A DNA stretch of 64,000 nt, taken from NCBI GenBank assembly GCA_950295325.1, contig OX485803.1, forward strand, positions 12,090,001 through 12,154,000, in the 5' to 3' direction. The stretch is from Polytrichum commune (lineage: Eukaryota; Streptophyta; Polytrichopsida; Polytrichales; Polytrichaceae). The notes under the pieces were generated by a model, which saw nothing but the letters and a program-made list of their open reading frames with translations, searched no databases and was not told the origin of the DNA. Both the position numbers and the translations under genes were made by a program. Position 1 is the first letter of the stretch. Each line of letters begins with the position of its first letter. This document shows positions 14,310 through 25,762 of the stretch, piece by piece.

Positions 14310-14420
14310 TCACCAAAAGGGGCTTGGAGATGATGGCTAGTGCCCTTGGTTCTTCCTTTCGGAAGGAAGAGGTAGGAATTCAATTCCCCATGTTGGCATC
14401 ATCTCCTCCGCATGACTTTT
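14310..14420 (+). mobile_element. tRNA-derived SINE-like segment
   Basis: The sequence has a box-A-like motif (gatggctagtgcccttgg, about 14332-14349) and a box-B-like motif (ggaattcaattccc, about 14376) with a small stem, cttcctttcggaaggaag, between them. The spacing suits an internal RNA polymerase III promoter. It does not fold into a proper tRNA cloverleaf with a convincing anticodon arm, so I read it as a SINE or tRNA-like relic rather than a tRNA gene. The right boundary is uncertain. Confidence 0.35.
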
Positions 14421-14925
14421 TAATGAAGGACTTATTTTGAAAATTTCATCCAAGATTTGTGAGTGGATGGAGGCCAAGATTTCATCCAATGTGAAGTTTT
14501 TCAAGCTCTACCTGAGGGGAAAGAGGCCAGAAGTTGGGGCAACATAAGAGCCCTTAGATCTGTCAAATCACAATCAATGGCCAAGATCTTCGTAGCCCAC
14601 GACCACACGGGAGGCGTTCACAGCTCTTTAGTGACGCATAACCCCAACCTCTCTGTGCAAGGTTATTTAATATATCATGTTGTGTTCAAATTACATAATA
14701 ATGAAAGTGTTTACATTTACACTCCTTAAAATTTCACTTCAAAATACATATTTTCTGAAAGCACGAACATTTTCATGGTGTGTTATTAGCTTGGACCTGT
14801 GTTGTCCTAGCCATTCAACCTTTGCATATACATAAACATCCCCAAGGACCCTTTCACCTAATAGGCCACACACATGATCCCACAACGTGGCAGAAATAGG
14901 CATTTGGGCTACCCCACAATCCTAG

Positions 14926-15017
14926 GGCTGGGGTGAAACAACCTGTGCACTCAGTCCTTGGAGGCAAGGGTTTAGGCATCCAACAAGAAATGAGTGTATG
15001 GGTTGGTTTACCAAATC
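14926..15017 (+). repeat. 92-bp dispersed repeat, copy 1
   Basis: The segment begins ggctggggtgaaacaacctg, contains 'ccttggaggcaagggttta', and ends ggttggtttaccaaatc. It recurs at 21745-21836 and 22561-22653 at high identity, all in the same orientation. The length and the ends look like a discrete mobile unit such as a SINE or a solo terminal repeat, but no target duplication is obvious. Confidence 0.75.
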
Positions 15018-15231
15018 ACAACCCTAGGATATGCCCGCCACAATATTTAAAATTGGAAACATTATACCTTGGTCTATCTTGGGTGCCAAGCAACATGTGT
15101 AGGTAACTCCGATGTTGCTTTTCACCATTATGTTATGTGTTTCATCCAATGTTTGTGCATTCACCTTTTATGACCTAAAAACTCTACACATAAACTCTAA
15201 ATTATGCTTGTCAAGGACCTAATTTGCCCAC

Positions 15232-15450
15232 CTTGCCCACAAAATAAAGCTTGTCAAAGCTCAGTCGATAGCATTCCTAATTGTGAAGGGTGGTGGGTGT
15301 AGTTTGATTTTTGTGAAGGTGTCTAACCCAAATGTCATCAAGGTGGTGGCTAAATTAGCATGCATTACCCACCCACCGAATTAGAGCGACTACCAATTAG
15401 GAGCCAAAAATAGGTGCCCGATTAGGGAAGCTAACCCCATTAGCCTCATC
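15232..15450 (+). repeat. Dispersed repeat family, partial copy 1
   Basis: This segment ('cttgcccacaaaataaagc' through 'attagcctcat') is clearly related to the right-hand part of the longer units at 19110-19810 and 31700-32395. Shared landmarks are 'ggtgggtgtagtttg', 'taacccaaat', 'acccacccaccgaattagag' and 'gattagggaagctaa'. Only the distal 220 bp are present, so the copy is truncated. No open frame is conserved among the three copies. Confidence 0.75.
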
Positions 15451-16560
15451 TATTTTATGCCCATAATCCTACCCCCCTTTTTGGAAACGTTTCATTCAAC
15501 TCTTTTTTGTAGGCCACAAGGGGCCATTTAGTGAAACCAATTTGGTTGCCACTTAAAACCTATATTAGAATACATGGGTTCACACAGAGGTAGGGGCCAT
15601 AATCCCTCCGGCCACCACTTTGTCCAGGGCCACAACACACCATGAGTGTTGGCTTCCACTAAATTGGAGGCTCTACATGTCCTCTCACAGCCGCCCATTT
15701 CCTCTACAATTAGCTTGCGGAGCTGATCTCCGGCTAATGGATTCTAATCCTATCGCCACATGTGGCTTTTCCCGCATCCGTTATCCCCTCCCTTGGCTCT
15801 TCATCACCACTTTGTTCATGGGTTTTGAGTTCTTCATCATCTTTGGATCCACCAATCCTGTGGGTTTCATCAGCCATGATGGATGTGCATTGGTTGGTAA
15901 ATTCTAGTGCTTGGTGGTGGTAATTAGTGACCAATGACCAATCTCTCTGTTGATTAATCCCCTAATCCATCTGGCCAAGTTTCCGGTCCTCGATGTGGAG
16001 TTTGCATATGTGCACTTCATGCCGAAGAGGAGCGGGGGGAGTGGTGAGCAATTGCCATGCGGCGGTCGCAATCAAAGTTGTTGGAACTTGGAAAGTTTAG
16101 GGTGATGGATTCAAGGGCCAATACATGCAATGCATGCAACCGCCTCTGCCACATAGGGAAGCTCAAACCCTCCCTCGATTATGTTTTATCTTGTGGGTGT
16201 TTTGTTGTGATTTGTGATTGTTTTTATATACATCATTGGTATAGTTAGGGATGTGGTTGAATGCCAAGTGAATCTTGTTTTTTGTTGTGTGTGCTTGCCC
16301 TTAATTGCCTCTGCTTACCTCTTGATATTTTTCTCCCTTTGCAATATGCTCATCTTGGTGATCTAGTTTTTTTTGGTAATATGGGTCATCTTCACAATGT
16401 GGTCCTCTTGGTAATTGTTGAGGAACGCCCACCGCTATCAACCTTGGTCCTATTCATGATCGCGTTCTCATGGTCCTCTTCATGATCTGGCCCTCTTGGT
16501 CCAATTTGTGATTGCCTTTTGGCCTTCTTGGTATTGCCAACCTGCCCTCCACGGTCAACC
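15451..16560. other. Intergenic, no gene recognised
   Basis: Several 60-95-codon open frames overlap here on both strands, but none shows a family pattern. The segment leads into the transposase-like relic that follows and may hold its eroded 5' portion, which I cannot align. Confidence 0.4.
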
Positions 16561-16631
16561 TTGAACCATGTCAAAGGGTAGTAAACTAAAGAGGAACTTT
16601 GTCCTTGACTTATACTTTGTAAGCTCAAAGA

Positions 16632-17715
16632 ATGCTAGCGATCCAAGTATCAAGATCACCAAAGTATCATATTGAGTTCATTAAGTTGGTTGAGGTGATG
16701 TGTTCCAAGGGGCTTAAAATCAATAGGAATGTAAAAACTAGATGGTTGAGTATGATATCACCCTTGAAAAGGGTGATGTCAAAGTATCGCACCCTTGTTC
16801 ACAAAATGCACAAAGACAAGAATGATGCCACCACAACACATGCTCTAGGGAGGTTGCCAAGCTCAAGTATGAATTGCTCATTGGTGTTCCTATACCAATT
16901 GCCCTTGCATGTTTTTTTTGCCTTTACTAGAGACTATACACTACCTAATCAAGGCTTCTTAACAACGTGATACCTTTGTTTGTGTTTATTTGGCTGTTGT
17001 GAAATTTTGGCAGGGCCAATTGTACATTGTCTATGTTGATCCGACTATCTCATTCATGGTAGACACATTCATAGAAATGAATAATCTTATGTCCTGCCAC
17101 CATGACACTACATCTTTGTCCTAGGAGACTTCCTCCCTACATTTGAATGAGGTGGCAGAGCATTTGGCCTTCAAGTTTGGTTCCAACGCACATCCGGCAA
17201 CAATCATTGACTACTTTGGAAGACAACAATTCGTAAGTTGCGATGATTTCACCAAAATCGTAGATGATGTCAAAGCATTGTGTCAAGGTATGTTCTATCC
17301 AAGCTTGTCATTCGTTGTTGTTTGTCATTCTTATGTTCATCTTTTGTTGTGGCTTCATTTTATTTGGCCCTAATTATTACAAACAAATGTGGATATGGTG
17401 TAGCAGTTGCCAATAATCTCATTCGAGAGCTTTCTAACCACTTTCATGCTTTGAGCCTATTGAACGCTTATGCCCAATATTGGCTCTAGTGGCATGCCAA
17501 TGACCTATTTGAAGGTCACTTCATGGTTTTAAAGAAACATTATTACTACGAGAAAAATGTGGGAGATGTGTTTTCACCCGCAATACTCAATATGTTTGCC
17601 TTCAATCATCAATATAGCCAATTCAAAGGTGCCATCCACGGTAATTTTGAAGACGCAATGCAACACTCCATCACCCTAAATATGTTGACAAAATTGTGGT
17701 GATGTTTGAAAATGT
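16632..17715 (+). pseudogene. Decayed hAT-like transposase-derived gene
   Basis: The first readable block (16632-16860) contains 'PKYHIEFIKLVEVM', then 'LKINRNVKTRWLSMISPLK' and 'YRTLVHKMHKD'. From memory this resembles the hAT-like/ZNF862-type zinc-finger-transposase proteins common in plant genomes, where the N(V/I)xTRW box precedes a helical region. The frame then shifts: 'AKLKYELLIGVPIPIALAC' (about 16858-16915), 'GQLYIVYVDPTISFMVDTF' (about 17014-17070), 'HLAFKFGSNAHP' (about 17158) and 'LIRELSNHFHALSLLNAYAQYW' (about 17418-17484) appear in different frames, with in-frame stops between them. Junctions such as ggcag before GGCCAATTG and gtagcag before TTGCC look like old acceptors. The family name is an inference; the decay is seen directly. 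Confidence 0.5.
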
Positions 17716-18179
17716 CCACTATCTTTTAAGAGCCATATTGAGGAATAGTTGAAGGTTGTTGAATTGACGGCAATTTAGGACCTCGGCTCCATGGAAGACA
17801 GGTGCACTTTCTCAAAATTTGTTTTCTCCAAATCTAAATTGTACAACTAGTTGTCTGACCATTTTATGGCTTGCGTTGGCATCTTTAGCTAACAAATTTA
17901 TGCACTTTATGGTTTTCCATTTGATGTTGTGTATGATGAATGGCATGTAGATAGGTGTTGCCAACCAGATTGTTAGATGGTTACTCTACATTGGACATGC
18001 TCGCAAGGTGCAAGATGTTTGTTGTTTGCCAAAACTTCAATTGTCTCAGTTTCCAAGTTTCATTCCAAATCCCTCTAATTCTCGATGAAGAGTCACATTG
18101 GCTCAAGGATGTTGGGCCACCAGGATGAGACACACCTCCATGGGTCTTTAATTGTGTTTAAGGTCATTCTTTATTTGTG

Positions 18180-18320
18180 GTTGAGTTTCAGTTGTTTGTT
18201 GTGACTGCAAATTGTGGTTCAAATGGTAGTTGTAGCTACATAGTGTGGGTCATATGCTTGTTGTAGCTACACATTATGGTTCAAATGGTAGTTTTAGTTG
18301 CAAAGTGTGGTTCACATGCT
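18180..18320 (+). repeat. Short imperfect tandem repeat
   Basis: Phrases of the type 'tggttcaaatggtagttgtagctacatag' recur about three times with a period near 45-50 bp ('attgtggttcaaatggtag', 'cattatggttcaaatggtag', 'aaagtgtggttcacatgc'). It is non-coding and degenerate. Confidence 0.6.
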
Positions 18321-19109
18321 TTGAGTATAGCTTTGACTCTTGACATTTGAGTATGTGCTTTGATTGAGGATTATATAATTGTTTGTAGATTGCGAAATGT
18401 AGGTGCAGAATGTGCAATGCATCCTTATTTTGGGGAGTATGTTGGCCCCTGCCTCTATGTGAACCCCACGTACTTCAACATAGGTTTTTCAAGGCCACTA
18501 AAATTGTTTTTCTATGTGGCCCCTTGTAGCCCTCAAAAAAGAATGTCATTGCAATGTGCATATTTGGTTTTGTGTTTGAATTGTTGTAACATATAAAGTG
18601 GAGGTTTTTATCATTGGTTGTAACAACCGAGGCCAATTCTAAGAGAAAATCCATGATTTAAGCCATTTTGGGGTTTGACTTTAGGCCCTCACATCCAATT
18701 TTTAGACTCAAACAATTTATGTATCACCTCTGGCTATTATTATTTGTATTATAAATATCACCATATATTTCAATCTTGATTTCACTGTGTAATGCCAAAA
18801 TACAAAAAATATTGAGTTATTTTCATCAATATGTACTAAATAAACATGTTTGTCATTGTCACATATGCCATAGTCAACGATTGCCTAAAGCCGACCAATC
18901 ATATTCAAAACACCCCCAAAAAAGGTTGTTTTCATTTGAGCAATAGGACGATGGCCACCACCACCACCAAACCTTTATTGGATTTGATATCCAATAGAAT
19001 ACTCTTGATGGGTTAGCTTTAGAGCCAATAAATGAGGCTACCATGTTGTACCTTACGCCTCCATGGATTCTGAAGTACTGAGCATTTATCGAATTCACCT
19101 TGCTTGGTT

Positions 19110-19810
19110 TGTTGTTAGATTTTTTAGGTGGTATGTAGGCTTCCAGGTGCTTTGTGGGTAAGGTAAATGAGGCTAATGTGAACACCTCCACCTTTGTGGA
19201 AATATCCAATGGATGGATTCGAGCATTAGCAACTTGAATAGGTTAGCAGTTGCGAATCGGGACCAGAGATTTTAAAATTGCTAAAAAAACATTGTTGAAA
19301 AGGTGTTGATCTAGACTATGGAATCAAAGACTGTATGTTTCCCAATCTGGTGTTATAGGGGGAGGGATTCTATTATCATTCATGTTGTGTAAGTGGATGA
19401 CATCATTAGAAAATTGTACATGGGTCATTTGCCAATGAAAATCAAGTTTAATGCCATTATTGATTGTGTCATGTCTCTAAAGTGGTCACATGGAAGATGA
19501 TTTGTTTAATTATAAATACCCACAATACAAGTTGGTCGCACCTCACAACCACATGTTGCCTCCCAATTTGCCGACTCCTTGCGCACAAAAATCAAGCGTA
19601 TCATAGCTCGCTGAATAACACTCCTAGTTATGAAGGATGTTGGGTGTAGTTTGACTTTTGCAGAGGTGACTAACCCAAATATCATCAAGGCATGCGTCTA
19701 AATCATCATGTATTACTCACCCACCAAATTAGAGTGATTATACCGTTGATTAGGAGCTAAAAATAGGTGTCCAATTAAGGAAGCTAATCAAATTAGCCTC
19801 ATGTACCTTA
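19110..19810 (+). repeat. Dispersed repeat family, ~700-bp copy 2
   Basis: This copy aligns end to end with 31700-32395. Shared landmarks include 'gatgaggctaatgtg-acacctcca', 'tggtgttataRgggg', 'gtcatttgccaatgaaaa', 'tctctaaagtggtcacatg' and the distal block found again at 15232. Most differences are single substitutions. In one frame a stretch reads 'GHLPMKIKFNAIIDCVMSLKW', which has a counterpart in the third copy, so the unit may derive from a coding element. I recognise no family. Confidence 0.7.
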
Positions 19811-20364
19811 GGCCTTTGTTTCTTAACAACTATTAACAAACTTAAGAATACCAATCCCACTAGGAAAGTCTCCGCAATCTTCATCTTGTGGAGTTGGATG
19901 TCCATGTCATCACTCTTACAATTGATTTCAAACGATAAGTATGATATCCAATATCTACTTACCCATAGTGATATGGATTGATATGTGCAATTGGGTTGCC
20001 TTTGGAAATAGGTCGCCTATTTACCCATGCAAATTACATGAGCTCAAGATCTTCTATGAAAATATTAAAAGTTTATTTACTCATCCATATAGCAACCACA
20101 ATAAGAAGGAAATTCATGTACTTGGTTATTATGGTAGTAAATACGTAAAATAGTGTGGAATGTTGATACATTTTTTTGGGGAAACCTAAATATACATATC
20201 ATTGTAAAATCAAATAAAATGAAATAATATGCCCATATCAAGGTACCGGCATGAATGTGAGCCCGTCGGCCTTGTGCTGATCACAATGTTCCATGATGCA
20301 ACATAAGGAGTTTTGCCTCCTTCAGGAGGTGGGCTTTAATAGTTTAATAGTTTTCCCTTTTTCT

Positions 20365-20697
20365 TTAGGGTGGGGGGACATGTGTTTGTTTGTTGTCTAG
20401 TTTTCTTTTGTTGAGGACTAGGTATGTGAGATACTTGATGGCGTTTTGGTGTAGGTTTTTCATTAGTGATTTGATGTTGGTTTTAGGGATTTTTAATTTA
20501 GTCAGCTTATCTAGGGAGTGTTCATGTATGACTTCTCTAACTCTTGCCGTGATGGTAATGAGGGGTTTGGTCTCTCACCCATTGTTTTGTATGGTATTAA
20601 CTAGTGAATCATATTTGATATGTTTGTGCATGAGTGCTTGTTCAGGGAATCTGTCATGGCAATACATGAATTCTATGAGTTGGACTATGCGTGTGGG
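20365..20697 (-). pseudogene. Retroelement-like C-terminal coding fragment
   Basis: Read on the minus strand there is a long coding-like frame of about 110 codons with charged, helical character. It starts after a TGA at 20700-20698, runs through 'EFMYCHDRFPEQALMHKH', 'KPLITITARVREVIHEHSLD' and 'LTKLKIPKTNIKSLMKNLHQ', and ends at a TAA at 20367-20365. One in-frame TGA (20577-20575) sits where the pattern suggests tryptophan. The opposite-strand 117-codon open frame at 20390-20743 is its shadow. The text reminds me of C-terminal regions next to reverse transcriptases in non-LTR-like elements, but I cannot name it with confidence. No start or upstream domain is visible. Confidence 0.4.
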
Positions 20698-21069
20698 TCA
20701 CAGTGTGTATAGATTTACTCCCATGGACTCTAAGATTAAGTGAAGTGGAGGGTCACGTTTTTGCAACTACATCTTGATTGCAATGCAGGGAGTTAAAAAT
20801 TTACATCCACATCATTTGTAAGCCCAAACTGAATACCAAGTTGGTGTACGGTAGGGTGCTATTTACACTGATATGTAAATTTGTTAACCACATTTCTTGC
20901 CTTTTCTTGTTACGATCTACTCCAAATCCAGGGCCCTGGAGCAGCCATGGATACTATCTTCTCTGTCTATGTGCTACTAATTGAAGTTGGGCATGGTATC
21001 CTATCCCATGACCATTAGTTCTGGCTACTGCCCTGAGTGGAATGAGTGAGGCAACATTCTAGTAACTTA

Positions 21070-21570
21070 GGCCCACTTCACACATGAAACTGAGGGCCCG
21101 TGACCATTGCACTTCAAGCACTCTCATTGGTGGGAAAGGCGGAGCCAGTCCAAGTTCGCTTCACACTACGCTTGAGAGACCAACGGAGTAAGTGATAGCA
21201 AGGTGGATGTAAAGGCTACATGGATTCCTACATGGCATCAAATGGATCGAGTTTCATGGTCACTTGGCTATTTTCATAAACAACCTCTTGGAGGTAGGCC
21301 TAACACAACAACGGAAGATCAGAACACGCCAAAATCTCACAACCGTTGATTATTTATATTCTAGCATGTGTGAGGACCCCACATGAATAGAGATTCATTG
21401 AAATAGCATTTGGTTGAGGGCGCGGTCACGTATGACTTCACACTACACTTGGGGTCCCGTGACCACACTACATGATTTTGGAGGTGTGTTGGGACGGCCT
21501 TTGGACACTTTCTTTTGAGCTCTCACAATTTCATGGGCAGGGGGCTCTTGGCTCATGTGTGAACCGGCCC
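21070..21570. mobile_element. 501-bp Tourist/Harbinger-like MITE, copy A
   Basis: The element starts GGCCCACTTCACACATGA and, read inward from the right end, GGGCCGGTTCACACATGA. Similarity of the inverted ends continues for about 35 bp. TTA lies immediately outside both ends (21067-21069 and 21571-21573). GGCC-type termini with a TTA duplication are characteristic of PIF/Harbinger MITEs. It has no transposase and is non-autonomous. A second copy lies 860 bp downstream in the same orientation. Confidence 0.75.
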
Positions 21571-21744
21571 TTACTGGGTTTCCTAAGCTCCTAGTTATCT
21601 ATGTCAGGATCATGGTCGTAGTGAAGAGCTGCCGGTCCCTGCTCCAGGGGTGTTGTGAGCCTATCCTAGGTTTTGCACTTGACTTTGGAGCTGGTTTCCT
21701 CCTACTCCTACCCAACTTAGAGTCTGTGTGAGAGGGGGTGAGAG

Positions 21745-21836
21745 GGCTGGGGCAAACTAACCCGTACACTGGTTTCTTGGAGGCAAGGTTTAGGCAGTCA
21801 ACAAGGAACAAGTGTACTGGTTGGTTCGCCCAAATC
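21745..21836 (+). repeat. 92-bp dispersed repeat, copy 2
   Basis: This is the same unit as at 14926 and 22561 (ggctggggcaaactaacccg to ggttcgcccaaatc). It is followed at 21838-21861 by a perfect-looking short palindrome, ggtgagagggcccttctctcacc with flanks, and at 21877 by a box-B-like GGTTCGAGCCC. This hints that the unit may end in a polymerase III type promoter piece. Confidence 0.7.
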
Positions 21837-21931
21837 GGGGTGAGAGGGCCCTTCTCTCACCGTCTTTGATCCTCCTGGTTCGAGCCCTCTGACTGCCCAA
21901 CTTAACCCTGGTTACGCATCATACATACTCA

Positions 21932-22430
21932 GGGCCCCTTCACACACGAGACTGAGAGCATGTGACTATTACACTTCCAGCACTCTCGTTGGTGGAGAAG
22001 GCAGAGCCGGTCCAAGTTCACTTCACGCTACGCTTAAGGGACCAACGGAGTATGTGAGTGAATGCAAGATGGATGTAGAGTATACATGGATTCTTACATG
22101 GCATTGAATGGATCATGTTTCATGGTCACTTGGACTATTTTCAAAAACCACCTCTTGGAGGTAGGTGTAACGCAAAACCGGGAGATCATGGCACTCCGAA
22201 CGCTCACAACCGTTGATTTATTATTTTTGATCATGTGTGAGGACCCGCATGAATAGACATTCATTGACACAACATTTGGCTGAGGGGTTAGTCACGTATG
22301 GCTTCACACTACACTTGGGAGGTCCGCGACCACACTACATGATTTTGGAGGTGTGTTGGGACGGCCTTTGCACACTTTTTTTGGGCTCTCACAATTTCAT
22401 GGTCACGGCCCTTGACTCGTGTGTGGACAT
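21932..22430. mobile_element. ~499-bp Tourist/Harbinger-like MITE, copy B
   Basis: It is colinear with copy A over its whole length, with shared landmarks such as 'ccaacggagtaWgtgaKWg', 'cacttgg.ctattttca', 'tcacaaccgttgatt' and 'ttttggaggtgtgttgggac'. Its ends (GGGCCCCTTCACACACGAG and, inverted, ATGTCCACACACGAGTC) are more worn than those of copy A, and no clean target duplication remains, so it is probably the older copy. Confidence 0.7.
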
Positions 22431-22560
22431 CTAACATCAATCTTGCCATCCGGGATGATAATTAAGCTTTACTCCTATTCCTAAGAATTGGATCTACGAA
22501 ATCCTCTCTCCTTCACCACATGGTCTTCTTGCTCTCTGGTGGTGCAGTTTACTCTCGAAA

Positions 22561-22653
22561 GGCTGGGGCGAACCATCCTGTACATTGGTTCCTTGGAGAC
22601 AAGGGTTTAAGCATCCAACAATGAACGAGTGTATGGGTTGGTTCGCCCAAATC
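22561..22653 (+). repeat. 92-bp dispersed repeat, copy 3
   Basis: This is the third copy of the unit seen at 14926 and 21745. Copies 2 and 3 are separated by MITE copy B, so the two families are interleaved. The order (MITE A, 92-bp repeat, MITE B, 92-bp repeat) suggests one tandem duplication of a roughly 0.85-kb block. Confidence 0.7.
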
Positions 22654-24809
22654 CTCTACTTACTACTACTACTTTCTTTCCAAATGGCGCCCCTATATAT
22701 TGCCTCAAATGCAAGAAATCACTCAGTAAACCCTAACTTCCAGCTATGTAACTCTAGCTCCGAGCTTCATTCCTGGTTGTTTCTTCCTGGCTGGCGATCC
22801 GTCAATCCACTTGCTCCTTACCAGCAACCCATTTTGGGTATCGTCTGTGTATTCTAGTCTTCGCCCTAACAACCTTCACAAGTAGCTAGGTTGCCTCTTT
22901 ACCCATGCAAATTGCCTTGCGTCCAAAATACATTACAAAAAACTTATAACTTTGTTTATTCAACTATATAGCAACAAAAATATTCCTTTGACAAGATGAC
23001 TTCACATAAGTGCAAACTCAATTTCATGAAGGTTCCAAGCTACACTAAGTAGACTTATTAGTGTGGGTAGAAAATTAGCATTGGCCACACTAGTTTTCTA
23101 GTCAAGGTGGAATCAACATGGGTCCAAGACCCCAGGTCTTCCCCTAAGTCTTCATGAAGACTTCCGACCAATACATTGAATATTAGTTATAGGAAAGAAG
23201 TAGCACAAAACCCAATAACCACCCATTAATTTTCTAGAGAAACGATGAATGTGGCCCACGCTTATTTCCTACTAGAAATTTCGTGTGGGTTGGAAACTAA
23301 AGTGTCCCACATTAATTCTCATTATGAGGATTAGTGTAAGCTCTATAAAATTATTGTGGCGCACAATAATAAGATGGTTTAGTGTAATCATGAACCTTCC
23401 AACCAATGTTACCAAAGTGTTCTACCAATTTCATGACCTTCTATATTAGTTCATGGTTCTTCTGAACCAACTTGACATGTGACACACCTCGATTTCATGA
23501 TAGTGGACCTTTACCTCTAGCAACTTCATGAATATTCCAAACCATGTCATGAATATTCTCGCACCCTTCGTATTCTCAACCTCTTGCCTCCTCATTTCGC
23601 ATTCTTTGCCTTCTCGTTGTTCATTGGTTTCATTTGTAATGTGTGTACTTAGAAGCCTCTAGCCTTGATGTTGATTTTTCTTTGGTCTTTCATTATAGTA
23701 TTTGAAAGCCGGAAGCAAACAATGTCAGTTCTTCTATGGTCTTTGACTGTTATGCGTCAAAGCAAGCAACATAAACCCAATGTAGTTGGGTGCACAATCT
23801 TGTAGATTTGAAAGTGTAGTGTGGTTGTGGATTCGCTTATGGCAAGAGCATTGACCACGTGAGCAGGGCGCAAAACATGTGTTGGAGTGTTGTGTGTTTA
23901 GCAAAGCTAGTTGTGGGGAGCGATTACGAGGATCTTATACGCGATGTACCGTTCCTTGTGAAATAACGCTATACAATACATGAAATTGATTTTTATGAAG
24001 TTGTGAACGTGGGTGCCAAATCATGAGATTTTCACAACATGTAGTGAAATTGGTCGAAGGTTCAAGTCAAATTAATTGTCTATATAGTGCACTTCGTTGA
24101 AGATTCCAATAAATTTGGTAGTCAAATCGTAGTCAATATCTATAGCGTTGTGTAACTAACAAAATTTATGTGAGTATACATTTCACTAAGATTAAGGTAG
24201 TCACACCAATTCCTGACACTTTTGGAAGTTTGGGCAGTTTTGATCAATTTATGTGCAAATAATCTTGCTAGAATAATGTTTCAAAGCATATCAATATTCA
24301 ACCTCATGCTCCCTCACCCTTTCCAATTAAACGAGATGCTTTGCCATGGGGACCTTGCCGTGGCACTAAGATTGATGTCTTCATTTTTGAATCCTAACTC
24401 GTATATTGCCCGCCTTTGGCTATGTGTACTAAGTGACATGGCTTGGTCATGCATCACCTTTTGCAAGGCTTAAAGTGCTTCTTGAATAACATATTATAAG
24501 CTTGCCTAAAACCTCATGATTGTGAGAATGTGGGACCACGAGTACGTGCCACCTCCTTGCTTGAAATGCCATGTTTATATATAGTTCATTAAGATGTGAA
24601 ATTGACAAATGTATGACCCTACATAAATTGGAGCCTTCAATAAGACTTGTTCATTTCACAATGCATTGCTATACGGTGGACTTGCCACGTGTGCACATAG
24701 GTGATATGATACCTCTACGGTAGAACACCCTTATTTGATAATTTTCTCAAAGAAACCTATTTTTGAGTGGTATGTGGTCTTGTATGATTCCAAAAATGAA
24801 GACCAAAAA
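22654..24809. other. Intergenic, no gene recognised
   Basis: No conserved coding pattern is seen. The short frame at 24222-24473 has no family features. Several 'tcatgaa' phrases recur near 23000-23560 but do not form a regular repeat. Confidence 0.4.
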
Positions 24810-25107
24810 GACATATGTCCGAATTGGATTGCGTGCTCAAAGTATGATATCCGTGCTAGCTTGAATAGTCAACATAATTAGGGTAAAGGGGGGGGGGGGG
24901 AGGGGAACCTATAAGACCATTTAAAGAGCAAAAGAATCATTACTTTTGATAATGAATAGGATTTTCACATGAGCTACAAAAATCATGATGAAAGTGGTTG
25001 TTATCTTCATTTGGATTTGCTAGTTGTATGTAATAATTGTGTGATTCATATCCTTGGAGAGTCGAGCTAGTTGGAAAATGAACCATCTAAGACCCATCCT
25101 TACCTTA
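24810..25107 (+). repeat. Dispersed repeat, copy 1 of 3
   Basis: Starting 'gaattggattgcgtgctcaa' and ending 'atctaagacccatcc', this segment aligns with 29675-29925 ('gatgggactacgtgctcaa' to 'tttaagacccatctcc') and in part with 53630-53760. A run of twelve or more G interrupts it near 24889. Non-coding. Confidence 0.6.
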
Positions 25108-25621
25108 CTTTTTTTAGATTTTTTGAGAACCATGTAGCATGGTAGAGTAACTTGTAAAGCAAAGTAGATGAAAGCATTGGTTTAGTGCCAAACCATGATT
25201 TTATGAGAATTAACACAAAGTTTTCTTAATGCTTATGTTATCATACACAAAGAGTGGTGTTGGGCCATTAAAAACCAACTTTCTACTTTGTCCTACTAGA
25301 ATGAGTGGGCCAAGCTAGCCTTGCACAAGTTGATCCATGATTTATGACACTAGGTCCCATGCACATACATTATTTTAGATCCTAAAATCTTCTCAAAGTT
25401 TGAGAGGTGGAAAGAGGAGATCCCAAAAATTTCACCCAACTTTCATAATAGGCTCTGATATATGACAAACTAACAAGCTATTAACATGGTGTTTCTCTAA
25501 GAAGGATCAAACCCATGGGTTTCATCCCTCTTTGAGGGACTTTACGGATAACTACATTGTACCCTTAGATTTAAGGTATTGTTCATAATAGATAATTAAT
25601 CAATAAAAGTTCTCACAAGTT

Positions 25622-25762
25622 CATAACATTACTCAACTGATGAGGTGTGTGCATGGGTCAACAATAGATTAATAAAATCTTCAGATGCCAGAATCCCATT
25701 GCTTCATACTGAATCTAAAGCCAGGGTAGTTCAACACAACTCACCAACTGAGTAATGTTATG
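25622..25762. mobile_element. 141-bp MITE, CATAACATTA family, copy 1
   Basis: The ends are inverted: left CATAACATTACTCAACTGAT and right, on the minus strand, CATAACATTACTCAGTTGGT, with similarity over about 28 bp. The dinucleotide TT lies directly outside both ends. Two more family members are at 26562 and 29175. Too short to code for anything, so non-autonomous. Confidence 0.7.

Noticed and set aside
14310-14420. Possible tRNA gene
   Set aside because: Box-like motifs exist, but the segment does not fold with proper acceptor and anticodon stems; SINE-like is the better reading.
20390-20743. 117-codon plus-strand open frame
   Set aside because: It is the antisense shadow of the coding-like minus-strand fragment at 20365-20697, whose translation is far more protein-like.
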